Both the position numbers and the translations under genes were made by a program. The notes under the pieces were generated by a model. It made no database searches. It was given only the letters and a program-made list of their open reading frames with translations, and was not told the DNA's origin. From the NCBI GenBank assembly GCA_026389055.1, contig JAPLIO010000227.1:1-22440 (forward strand): 22,440 bases of DNA, in the 5' to 3' direction. This stretch comes from Candidatus Melainabacteria bacterium. Lineage in GTDB: Bacteria; Cyanobacteriota; Vampirovibrionia; Vampirovibrionales; JAJTHC01. Shown here in pieces: positions 1 to 7,017 of this stretch. Every line of letters begins with the position of its first letter. The stretch's first letter is position 1.

Positions 1-669
1 ATCAACAAAGAACTAGAAAAAGCTAAAAAAATTAACAAGAAAGAAGAGAAACTGCTCAATAACCAAGAAATTGCTCGGCAAGTGGTGGGGTTGGTTATTC
101 ATTGTGTGCAAGCAACCGCCAGTTTTGCGTTGGTGGATGGCATTGCGTGGGCGGGCAAGAAAAATAATGTACTGCGAAAACAAGCGGAACAATGGGTTAC
201 TAAAACCGATGGCTGGAAGGGGTGGAATCAGTTTGTTGGTAAAGGGCTTAACAAAACGGCAGATGGGTTACAGTGGTCGTGGAATACGCTAAACGAAGGG
301 CATAATAAAACGGGGCTTTCCTTAGCTTTTGTGATGCTTTCCAATTTACTTTCTTATGGTATTATGCGTCCGTTGTTGGTGAATACCACGTTTATGGGCA
401 TTAAAGATGCGACAGATACGCCTGCAGACCTAGAACAAGAGACACCTGCAAAAGTACCGCCTACCGTTTGCCCGCCTGCTACGCCAAAACTTTCTTATGT
501 AGAACAACTACGGCTTAGCCAAACAACCCTACCTGCCCTTGCAAGAATGGGGGTTACCTACGAGGCTTTAGGTACTTCAAACCCTATTACGTGGGAAGAT
601 GTTTCTACTGATTCTTCTACCGACTATCCTCAGCCTCTTGGTATCATCCAAACCCAAGCCATTTTGTAA
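1..669 (+). CDS. C-terminal part of a membrane-associated protein of unknown function (5' end outside window)
   Basis: The frame is open from base 1, so the gene starts upstream of the window. The internal GTG at 82 is only the first start-like codon. The visible 222 residues begin with a Lys/Glu-rich stretch that looks like a coiled-coil end. Two hydrophobic segments follow, around residues 28-50 (from VVGLVIHCV) and 101-122 (from LSLAFVMLSN), and then a Pro/Thr-rich tail that looks disordered. I recognise no family and no catalytic motif. It converges on the orphan gene at 840-4220, with a hairpin-bearing repeat between the two stop codons. Membrane association is inferred from hydrophobicity only. 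The coding frame is supported by its length and by codon use like that of its neighbours. Confidence 0.75.
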   Translation: MNKELEKAKKINKKEEKLLNNQEIARQVVGLVIHCVQATASFALVDGIAWAGKKNNVLRKQAEQWVTKTDGWKGWNQFVGKGLNKTADGLQWSWNTLNEGHNKTGLSLAFVMLSNLLSYGIMRPLLVNTTFMGIKDATDTPADLEQETPAKVPPTVCPPATPKLSYVEQLRLSQTTLPALARMGVTYEALGTSNPITWEDVSTDSSTDYPQPLGIIQTQAIL

Positions 670-692
670 ATTATAGCTATTATAGTATTTTA

Positions 693-828
693 ATACCAAT
701 TCAAAGATTAAATGGCGTATTCTGTCATCCTGAGTGAAGCGAAGGATCTCCCGAGACGACAAACACAGGAGATGTTTCGCATTCGCTCAACATGACGCTA
801 TTTAAACTCTAAATCGTGTAATGGGTAT
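693..828. repeat. MITE-like element, copy 1, with an imperfect hairpin core
   Basis: The left end (693-719) and the inverted right end (794-828) share the pattern ATACC-ATT...TTAAAT-GCGT, the same terminal sequence seen at 4542-4691. Inside, 724-751 (GTCATCCTGAGTGAAGCGAA...) and 768-796 form an imperfect inverted repeat of about 28 bp. The core belongs to the well-known class of dispersed GTCATCCTGAGCGAAGCGAAGGATCT-type repeats found in many bacterial genomes. The element sits between two convergent genes and may also act as a transcriptional punctuation hairpin. It contains no gene. The right end carries about 7 extra bases relative to the left. Confidence 0.7.
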
Positions 829-839
829 GATGAGCAGAG

Positions 840-3800
840 TTAACCCTGCCGAGCAGGAGGCATCATCATGGCAGGGTTAAAGCCCATTTTCTTGGCTTGA
901 GCCTTCTCTTGCTTCTTGGCTAAGTCTTCCGCCTTCCGCTTAGCTTCTTCCTGCTTTTTAACCGCCTCTTCCACCTTCACATACTGCGGTTTGCCAAACA
1001 ACTTATCTGAAACCTTCAGCATGGCATCCGTAATTTTAGGCATTAGTATAAAAGCACCACCTAAGTTAATTGCTGCACCCAACCAGTTCATTCTCCACGG
1101 ACCCGCAAACGGAATGAACAATTTAAAGGTTTGAGGTCCAAATCGACCCATTGCCTTGGTTAGCCACTGCGTTTGTGTGTTGATAGCATTGAAGACACCC
1201 ATAAAGACCATAAACCCTAACCCAGAAGAAATAAATTCTCGACCAAAAGCACGGCTCATATCGCCCGCATTGGGTTTATAAGTAGCTTGCGTTGGGTTTG
1301 CCGTTGCCATAGCTTGAGCAGGATTAACTACGGGTACCCCTGCCACAAGCGGTTCAGGCGTCGTAGCAGATTCAGTCGCTTTTCTGGGCATAGCAACAGA
1401 TGGAGGGGTACCTATTGGGGCTACTGGGTAAGCAGCCTCATTGAATTGGTTCGTGAGCGGTTGCGGTGGGGCAGCATCTGCAAACGCTGGGTAAGCCTGT
1501 GGGCTGTTATTAGCACCCATCGCATTATTACCAATACCCAACCCTTTAATACCCGCTGCAGAAGCAATGTTAGACCCAATAGCTTGAGGTACTTGCGGTA
1601 ACGCCGTTATAGTAGCCGTTTTATCTGCTGAAGGTTGCCCTTCTGTAGCGGAAGGCATAGAGGTAAACTTAGGGTTCTTCTCCTTAAACGAAGCCCCAAT
1701 GGCTTGAGTAAACGCCATCGTAGCCCCTAGCAAGAAGCTGATTCTTCCTATACGGTTGTTAATGCTACCCGAACCAAAGACGGCTTTACCTAGTTTTTCT
1801 AAGCCTTTGCCTTTTTGGTTACTAAAGTGGGCGGTTTCTAGCAAACCGCTCATGTGTTCAAACGGGTTACCTACCCACATATTTTTAAACCAATGGGTAA
1901 AGGTGGGTACAATTCTGCCCAAGCCTTTTACCTCCATATGTTCAATAGCTTTAGCCGTCATGGTACGAGGACCCGTATCTTCTGCACACATTTGTTTGGC
2001 ACGGCTCAAGATGTTATCGTAAAATTCGCCCGCTTTCCAAGCGGTTTTTAGCTCTTGCTTGGCATCGGTTTTCATGCCTCGCACCACTTCTTGAAACGTA
2101 TAAAAATCTTTCGCTTTCTTAAGAGCTTCCACATTGGTGGTATGCACTTCAGGTCTGAAAAGCGAATGGAAGGCATCCGTGTGATTGTTAAGTTCCTCTA
2201 ATAAAGCGGTTCGTTTTGCTTCCCAGCCGTTTTCACCTTTCCAGAAAAAGCTTCTAATTTCGTTGCTAAAGGGTATGTTAGCTACTAAACTTTTCACCCA
2301 ATTGGTACCATTGTCTAGCAAATTGGTTGCAGGTAAAATGCCTTTTTCCAAGTCGTTCAATATCTTAGGTACTTGATGAGCAATCCCCTTGGGGTTTTGA
2401 GCCATAAAATCTGAACAGTATAGCCCGTAAGATTTTATTTTGAGTTTTTCAATAGCGGCTTCGCTAAACCACGGTGCCATTTCTCTTTGAATAACATTCA
2501 ATGGTTTTTCCATAATTTTTCTCAAGACATTACCATCATTCTTGTCTAGTTCAAAAGCGTGTTCTACCACTTCAGATTTAAACAAGTGGTGCAAGTGTTC
2601 GCTCACTTGCCCATTGGTTTCTGCTTTGAGGATTTCAAGAGTAACATCGACTGGCAAGGTTGCAAAGGCTTTTTTGGATCCACCAGTTTCTTTTAACTTA
2701 TTATGAGCAGCGAACAGTTTTTCAATGAGGGTCTCTCTAGCCTCAATGGGTAAATTCAAATTCTCTAGTTTCGCAGAAAAATAGCCATCGCCCCAACCCC
2801 CTGAACTGACTTGTTCTAGCATCTTATGGGTAAAATGCCCCATCATTTCGTTATCATGCACGTTATAAGTCATGTTTTTAATGTGGTGCAATCTATCTGG
2901 GGTAATAATTGCTTCAAATTTATCTCTGAACCGCGGTGGCACAATGCTGGCATTGGTTTCTACCATGCCTCTGTTTTTAAAATCTTTTATCGTTTTAGAA
3001 GCATCATTAGGGTCTTCCACATCTTCTATTTCACCGAGCATATGATCAAAGAAGGTATGGAAGTATTGCTTAATATCGCCATGAATCGTTTTGGTTGTAC
3101 CATCCGCTAAGGTGATGGTTCTCGCTTCATCCAAAGCATTCGTGTTACCTAAAACCCGCTTGACGGTTTCTGGCATCCAGTTGACGTTATCCAAATACCC
3201 AGCTGAAAAGGCTTTGCCATTACCATCTGGGGGCTTCGGACCCCAAGGTATTCTATCCACTAATCGAGCAAACTTACCGATAGCTGATTCTTTCACCGCT
3301 TCATGCCCTGCTTCTGTTAGGGGCATACCGCCTGCAAAATCATAGCCATGCAGTTTGTTAATGGCAAACCCACCAGCATTGGCTATTACTAAGCCTGCCC
3401 CTATCGTGCCTGCCATTTGTAAGCCCGTAATATCAGGGTTTCCAAAAATCATCCCTTTCGCTCCTGAAGCAAGCATTTCCGATCCTTTTTCTAAGCCAGT
3501 GAGAACCGTAGACCCTACATTTTTGCCGATGCCTTGACCGCCACCAGCCCCTTGAGGCGAAACACCACCAGCACTATTACCTGCTAACAATTGCTGTAAC
3601 ATTTGAGCCTGCTCGGGGCTCATTTGTTGTTGTGGCGGTTGACCCAGTGCAGGCGTGTTATAACCAATGGCAGATTGTTGATCTGCAGGTTGTGGTTGTT
3701 GCGGTTGATAAGCATCGGTAGCCAGAGTACCGTAATCACTTCCCGCCGTGGGGTTAAATTGTTGATAAGAGTTCGGCTCTGCCCCATTTCTAGGCGAGCC

Positions 3801-4220
3801 AAGCTGGAAAGTATCTGCCGCCAATTGCCGAGGTTGGGCATAAGCTTGCATACGAGCCAGTTCAGCATCTACCTTGCTTTGTTCTTCAGGTGCCAATGTA
3901 CCCAAGTTTTTTTGCATACCAGCGGATAAATAGCGGTTTAAGCCAGTTTTTTTCCCTAACGGCGTTGCAGGCGTACCATCGGTTTTCGCTAATTCCGCTT
4001 GAACGGTAGCCATTTCTTCATCGGTTAGCCCTAAATTATCCACAATGCTATCAGATAAATTCCGTCTTAAGCCATATTTCCTGCCATTAGTAGCCCCACT
4101 AGGGTCTGCTGAAGCATCTGCCGATAATTTATCGTTAAAAAGCTGACCATTATTTCTAAATTGGGCATTTAATAGCCAAGGGTTACTGTTACTGGGTTGT
4201 CCGCCATTTGACATAATCAT
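840..4220 (-). CDS. Large orphan protein (1126 aa) with N-terminal repeat and hydrophobic C-terminal segments
   Basis: I do not recognise a family. Residues 1-250 are Gln/Pro/Asn/Gly-rich and probably disordered. They contain two diverged copies of a 43-residue unit (about 46-79 and 89-123) with the shared pattern G-K-GL-R-LS......NLG.L..EE....AELA. A hydrophobic Gly/Ala segment lies near 265-287. A long, mostly helical, charged middle (about 320-800) follows. Hydrophobic stretches recur near 823-845, 990-1008 and 1045-1062, and a Lys/Glu/Ala-rich helical tail lies at about 1078-1112. The ATG at 4218-4220 is preceded by AAGGA about 12 bases upstream, and a second ATG two codons later is possible. 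The long single frame and normal codon use make the gene real. Membrane or envelope association is inferred, and no function can be named. Confidence 0.8.
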   Translation of the reverse strand: MIMSNGGQPSNSNPWLLNAQFRNNGQLFNDKLSADASADPSGATNGRKYGLRRNLSDSIVDNLGLTDEEMATVQAELAKTDGTPATPLGKKTGLNRYLSAGMQKNLGTLAPEEQSKVDAELARMQAYAQPRQLAADTFQLGSPRNGAEPNSYQQFNPTAGSDYGTLATDAYQPQQPQPADQQSAIGYNTPALGQPPQQQMSPEQAQMLQQLLAGNSAGGVSPQGAGGGQGIGKNVGSTVLTGLEKGSEMLASGAKGMIFGNPDITGLQMAGTIGAGLVIANAGGFAINKLHGYDFAGGMPLTEAGHEAVKESAIGKFARLVDRIPWGPKPPDGNGKAFSAGYLDNVNWMPETVKRVLGNTNALDEARTITLADGTTKTIHGDIKQYFHTFFDHMLGEIEDVEDPNDASKTIKDFKNRGMVETNASIVPPRFRDKFEAIITPDRLHHIKNMTYNVHDNEMMGHFTHKMLEQVSSGGWGDGYFSAKLENLNLPIEARETLIEKLFAAHNKLKETGGSKKAFATLPVDVTLEILKAETNGQVSEHLHHLFKSEVVEHAFELDKNDGNVLRKIMEKPLNVIQREMAPWFSEAAIEKLKIKSYGLYCSDFMAQNPKGIAHQVPKILNDLEKGILPATNLLDNGTNWVKSLVANIPFSNEIRSFFWKGENGWEAKRTALLEELNNHTDAFHSLFRPEVHTTNVEALKKAKDFYTFQEVVRGMKTDAKQELKTAWKAGEFYDNILSRAKQMCAEDTGPRTMTAKAIEHMEVKGLGRIVPTFTHWFKNMWVGNPFEHMSGLLETAHFSNQKGKGLEKLGKAVFGSGSINNRIGRISFLLGATMAFTQAIGASFKEKNPKFTSMPSATEGQPSADKTATITALPQVPQAIGSNIASAAGIKGLGIGNNAMGANNSPQAYPAFADAAPPQPLTNQFNEAAYPVAPIGTPPSVAMPRKATESATTPEPLVAGVPVVNPAQAMATANPTQATYKPNAGDMSRAFGREFISSGLGFMVFMGVFNAINTQTQWLTKAMGRFGPQTFKLFIPFAGPWRMNWLGAAINLGGAFILMPKITDAMLKVSDKLFGKPQYVKVEEAVKKQEEAKRKAEDLAKKQEKAQAKKMGFNPAMMMPPARQG

Positions 4221-4379
4221 AGAGATTAATTTTCCTTGTGTTGCCTACATCCGTATGGTTTTAAAAAAATGATTGAATTAAATTGGTTGATAGAAAAAGA
4301 GAAAAAAGTGCATGAAGAAGAAAATCTTACTAGCATAAAACCCGTTGAGGCTGTAATTTGTGCTAGTGGATACCGATTT

Positions 4380-4513
4380 ATACCCATTTCATCATTAAAT
4401 GTTATATTCATGTTTACATCATGGGCGGGACACCACGGGGGGATGTCCCCTACTACTACATAGAACTATCTAAAGAATACCGTAGGGGCGGTACCTCTGT
4501 GTACGCCCGCCTA
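4380..4513. repeat. REP-like hairpin pair with a candidate MITE left end
   Basis: Bases 4380-4406 (ATACCCATT...ATTAAATG) resemble the left end of the element at 693. Two GC-rich hairpins follow. The first, around 4423-4453, has arms GGGACA (4427-4432) and TGTCCC (4444-4449) and reads GTAGGGGACA... on the minus strand. The second, around 4482-4513, reads GTAGGGGCGGTAC-CTCTGT-GTACGCCC on the plus strand. No matching right terminal repeat could be found before the next element starts at 4542, so this copy is probably decayed or truncated. Confidence 0.55.
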
Positions 4514-4541
4514 AGATGTAAAGAACATCACACTACGACTA

Positions 4542-4691
4542 ATACCAACTCTCTTTTTAAATAGCGTGTTTGGCTTTGCCTATTTGACGGGCTGGCACAG
4601 AGACCAGCCCCTACGAAAATACGACTGTAGGGGAAGCTCTCCGTGGCTTCCCGTTTCATGATTTTACGCTATTTAATGTGCGAATTGGTAT
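4542..4691. repeat. MITE-like element, copy 2, with about 28-bp terminal inverted repeats and two internal hairpins
   Basis: The left end (4542-4569, ATACCAACT...TTAAATAGCGTG) and the inverted right end (4662-4691, reading ATACCAATT...TTAAATAGCGT on the minus strand) are clear terminal inverted repeats bounding 150 bp. Inside are two REP-like hairpins: GGGCTGG (4589-4595) with CCAGCCC (4604-4610), and GGGAAGC (4631-4637) with GCTTCCC (4646-4652). Both have a flanking GTAGGGG, in opposite orientations. No transposase is encoded, so any movement would need one in trans. This is the best-preserved copy in the window. Confidence 0.75.
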
Positions 4692-4899
4692 AACCAGTGA
4701 TGGCTTCAATAAATAACGGTAGAATGCATCTGCTGAATTTTGGTTAGGAAGCGTATTATTTGTTACTGATTGTAACAACTATTTGCCTGATGGGTTCATT
4801 AAACCCTGCTTCATTACGTTTATGCTTTTGTGGTGATAGTTATTTTAGGTCATATTATCAAAAAACAAGTGTGTTAAATAAAGTGAAAGGATAGTTAAA

Positions 4900-5490
4900 A
4901 TGGTTAATTTTGATAGAGCAATAGGACAGGCTGGTCAAGTATTTACTCCTTTGGGGAAAGCCGAAACTGAATTCATTAACGCAGCAACTAAAGCAACAAC
5001 TAATTTATCTAAAAACTTCTCGGGGGGGGGGGGCTTGCGTTCAGAACGCTTAAAGGGCATCCTTCAAGATGTATTTCGACCAGTTGAAACATTAGCAGAA
5101 TTAAAACAAGAAAAAAAAGCCGTTCTTGAGTTTATTGAAAAAAGCCAGAAAACAGAATCAAAGATCGATGACAAAAGACTGAAATTATTTAATCAGCTAA
5201 GAGAGTTGGGTGAATACACCTCAGAACCTGCAAAAAAATTAGCGGCTAGACTTGATAAATTATTGAAAACGAACAATAATTTGTTTGACTCTTGGTGGTC
5301 AGTTCGAAAGACAGTTGATCATCTTGAAGCCAAGATAAGACCATTACAGCAACTTTTTGACGCAAGAGAAGTCGAAATAGCCAAACTAACCAAACAAGCA
5401 GATGAAGCAAGACAGTTACACGATTTTGAGGCATTTAATGAGCTTGAACAACAGATTGAAAACTTGAGAAATCAAAACGCTAGCCTTTAG
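4900..5490 (+). CDS. Small coiled-coil protein of unknown function with a poly-G tract in its reading frame
   Basis: The 196-aa product starts at an ATG with AAAGGA 8 bases upstream. Residues 1-40 are polar and Ala/Thr-rich. Residues 42-45 are four glycines encoded by a run of 12 G (5022-5033). Residues 60-195 are charged, Lys/Glu/Leu/Gln-rich and heptad-like, consistent with a long helical coiled coil. There is no signal peptide or membrane segment. A good Rho-independent terminator follows at 5504-5540, so the gene is probably monocistronic. One G fewer or one G more would end the product after about 50 or 62 residues. That suggests on/off switching by slipped-strand mispairing, as in known contingency loci. 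The function is unknown; a structural, adaptor or cell-to-cell role would only be a guess. Confidence 0.8.
   Translation: MVNFDRAIGQAGQVFTPLGKAETEFINAATKATTNLSKNFSGGGGLRSERLKGILQDVFRPVETLAELKQEKKAVLEFIEKSQKTESKIDDKRLKLFNQLRELGEYTSEPAKKLAARLDKLLKTNNNLFDSWWSVRKTVDHLEAKIRPLQQLFDAREVEIAKLTKQADEARQLHDFEAFNELEQQIENLRNQNASL
5022..5033 (+). repeat. Homopolymeric tract of 12 G inside a coding sequence
   Basis: The run covers codons 41-45 of the coiled-coil gene. With 12 G the frame is open through residue 196. With 11 G the downstream frame meets TAA about ten codons later, and with 13 G it meets TGA about 20 codons later. Long poly-G tracts are classic sites of replication slippage. The length in the read could also be affected by sequencing error. 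Confidence 0.9.
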
Positions 5491-5503
5491 CCTTTTGTTA
5501 ATC

Positions 5504-5540
5504 AGGCGATTATTGGTAGCAATAATCGCCTAGGTTTTTA
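5504..5540 (+). terminator. Rho-independent terminator of the coiled-coil gene
   Basis: An 11-bp perfect stem (5504-5514 with 5521-5531), a 6-base loop and a following GGTTTTTA form a standard intrinsic terminator 14 bases after the stop codon at 5490. It lies only a few bases before the stop of the convergent dehydrogenase gene and could also stop transcription from that side, though without a strong U run. Confidence 0.8.
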
Positions 5541-5543
5541 TAC

Positions 5544-6644
5544 CTAAACCAACGCACCGTCTTCTGCAAAGCTAAAAATAACCTTAACAGCTTCGCCTTG
5601 CGTATAAGCCCGAAACCCCTCAGTAAACTGCTCAATCAAAAGCGGATGCGTCAGCAACGGCGTTAAAGAAATCGTTCGGGTGGTAATTAGCTCAAACGCC
5701 CGCTGTAAATCTTCCAACGCAGGCGAATAACTAGTAACCACATCAATTTCTCGGTAATACAAGGCATTCGGGTCTATCCCAATAGCTGATTTGCCCTGCC
5801 CCGCCATTAACAATAACTTACCCCCATTACGCACCAAGCGTAAGGCTAAGGCTAAAGTAGCCTCGTTTACCACCGTCAAACAAACCACATCCACTTTTTG
5901 CGTGGGTAACGTTGCTAACCAGCTTTGCCACTGGCTTTCCTGTTGCGATGGATGAGCCACCGCATGGCAATACCCCGCAACATCCGCCAACGCCAACCGC
6001 TGAGGATTTAAATCTAACCCCAAAACCTGCCAGCCTTCTAATTGAAACGTTTGGCTAGCCAATAAGCCAATAAACCCTAGCCCCACAACGGCAACACTGC
6101 CGTTTTTCACGCTTCCCACCCGCCGAACGGCTCGTAACACGCAGGCTAGCGGTTCGGTGCAAGCGGCTTCTCTGGTAGCAATATGCGAAGGTACTTTGAA
6201 GCAAGTATGGTGTAAATGCCCTTGGCTAACGGCAAAAAACGAGGCAAATCCGCCAGGGGAAAGGTTGCTTTTTTTGAAGGCTTCGCAACTACTGGGGCTA
6301 CCGTTAATGCAAAAATGGCACGTTCCGCACGGGACGTGATGGGCAATAACGAGTCTATCGCCCACGGTAAAATGGGTTTCTGGATTGGTAGAATCTGGCG
6401 TGTATTCTGCCCCTAATTCAATTATTTCGCCAACCATTTCATGCCCTAGAATCGTCCCTTCAGGTACTTTTTGTTGCTGAATTTTTTCAACATCGGTACC
6501 GCAAAGCCCACCACCCAGCGTGCGAATTAAGGCTCCGTTAGGGGGGCAGGTGGGTTTGGCAATGCTTGTTTCCCACAGTGCAGGGAAGGTTTCGGGGGTA
6601 TAGGCTACCGTAATGGCACCCATGGTTTCGGTGGTGGTTTTCAT
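5544..6644 (-). CDS. Zinc-dependent medium-chain dehydrogenase (alcohol / polyol / threonine dehydrogenase-like)
   Basis: This is a cytoplasmic NAD(P)-dependent oxidoreductase of the medium-chain dehydrogenase (MDR) family, and 366 aa is a typical length. Catalytic zinc ligands are visible at C48 (GLCGTD), H68-E69 (GHE) and E164 (TEP). The structural zinc lobe has four cysteines at 106, 109, 112 and 120. The Rossmann fingerprint GLGFIG lies at 188-193, and an Asp at the end of the second strand (LGLDLN) favours NAD over NADP. The substrate cannot be told; sorbitol-, threonine- and alcohol-type members share these motifs. The ATG is preceded by AAGGA about 13 bases upstream and by a plausible sigma70-type promoter. 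It is on the same strand as the NeuB gene but separated from it by 373 bp, so the two need not be one operon. Confidence 0.9.
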   Translation of the reverse strand: MKTTTETMGAITVAYTPETFPALWETSIAKPTCPPNGALIRTLGGGLCGTDVEKIQQQKVPEGTILGHEMVGEIIELGAEYTPDSTNPETHFTVGDRLVIAHHVPCGTCHFCINGSPSSCEAFKKSNLSPGGFASFFAVSQGHLHHTCFKVPSHIATREAACTEPLACVLRAVRRVGSVKNGSVAVVGLGFIGLLASQTFQLEGWQVLGLDLNPQRLALADVAGYCHAVAHPSQQESQWQSWLATLPTQKVDVVCLTVVNEATLALALRLVRNGGKLLLMAGQGKSAIGIDPNALYYREIDVVTSYSPALEDLQRAFELITTRTISLTPLLTHPLLIEQFTEGFRAYTQGEAVKVIFSFAEDGALV

Positions 6645-7017
6645 TGTAGGCGATGTTCCTTGTTGGGTTGCGGTTATGGCTTGATGTTATTTTACAGTGA
6701 ACAAAACCAGCATATCAAACCAATTCATACCAAATCAAAGATTGAATAGTGTGCCAACAAGCAGGGACGACCATCGCATTTGCTCTGCAGCTGCCGATGC
6801 GTTCTGTCCACCGAAGGGGCAAAAAGAACATACCGCCGTCAATGCCCTTGTGGCATAGAGGGTTGGCGTTTAGGACGGTTTTCGAGGGGCTTGCCCCTGA
6901 ATTCGTGGGGGGTGTGGGGGTGCCCAAATGGTTACCCCCCATGAAGCCCTAGCCCGAAGCGATAACCTTCAGCATTCATCAAAATAAAAAACGTCAGATG
7001 GTAAGGAATGCTATACT
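6645..7017. other. 373-bp intergenic region with a GC-rich repeat-like insert
   Basis: Bases 6645-6720 hold the promoter of the dehydrogenase gene. At 6728-6752 the sequence TACCAAATCAAAGATTGAAT... matches about 21 of 25 positions of the left end of the MITE-like element at 694. The following 200 bases are markedly richer in G+C than the flanks and contain a small hairpin GGGGC-TT-GCCCC near 6886-6897. No matching right terminal repeat was found. A 75-codon minus-strand open frame (6715-6942) spans the insert, but it has no convincing ribosome binding site and is not called. Confidence 0.5.
6689..6718 (-). promoter_or_regulatory. Candidate sigma70 promoter of the dehydrogenase gene
   Basis: Read on the minus strand, TTGATA (6713-6718) and TAAAAT (6689-6694) each match five of six consensus positions and are separated by 18 bases. 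The -10 box lies about 45 bases before the ATG. This is a consensus match only. Confidence 0.5.

Larger units (their letters stand above)
4221..4899. other. 679-bp intergenic region between divergent genes, largely repeat-derived
   Basis: This spacer lies between the starts of the 1126-aa gene (minus strand) and the coiled-coil gene (plus strand). Bases 4221-4375 are AT-rich leader. Bases 4380-4691 hold two repeat blocks described separately. Bases 4692-4899 are AT-rich and must contain the promoter of the 4900 gene. An inverted repeat with 7-bp arms TTGTTAC/GTAACAA and a 5-bp spacer at 4760-4778 is a possible operator. A 75-codon open frame at 4236-4463 runs into the repeats and is not called as a gene. 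Confidence 0.7.

Noticed and set aside
71..292. 73-codon frame overlapping the first gene
   Set aside because: It lies within the partial gene in another frame. The frame open from base 1 has better composition and length.
577..762. 61-codon minus-strand frame containing SREILRFTQDD
   Set aside because: It is the translation of the GTCATCCTGAG...GAAGGATCT repeat, which produces the same spurious peptide in many genomes.
4236..4463. 75-codon plus-strand frame
   Set aside because: It runs into the REP-like hairpin, overlaps the leader of the divergent 1126-aa gene, has no good ribosome binding site and resembles no protein.
4423..4653. CRISPR-like array of spaced hairpins
   Set aside because: Units differ in sequence, alternate in orientation and have irregular spacing, and no cas gene is present.
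6715..6942. 75-codon minus-strand frame in the GC-rich insert
   Set aside because: No convincing ribosome binding site and low-complexity composition. Kept as a repeat observation rather than a gene.
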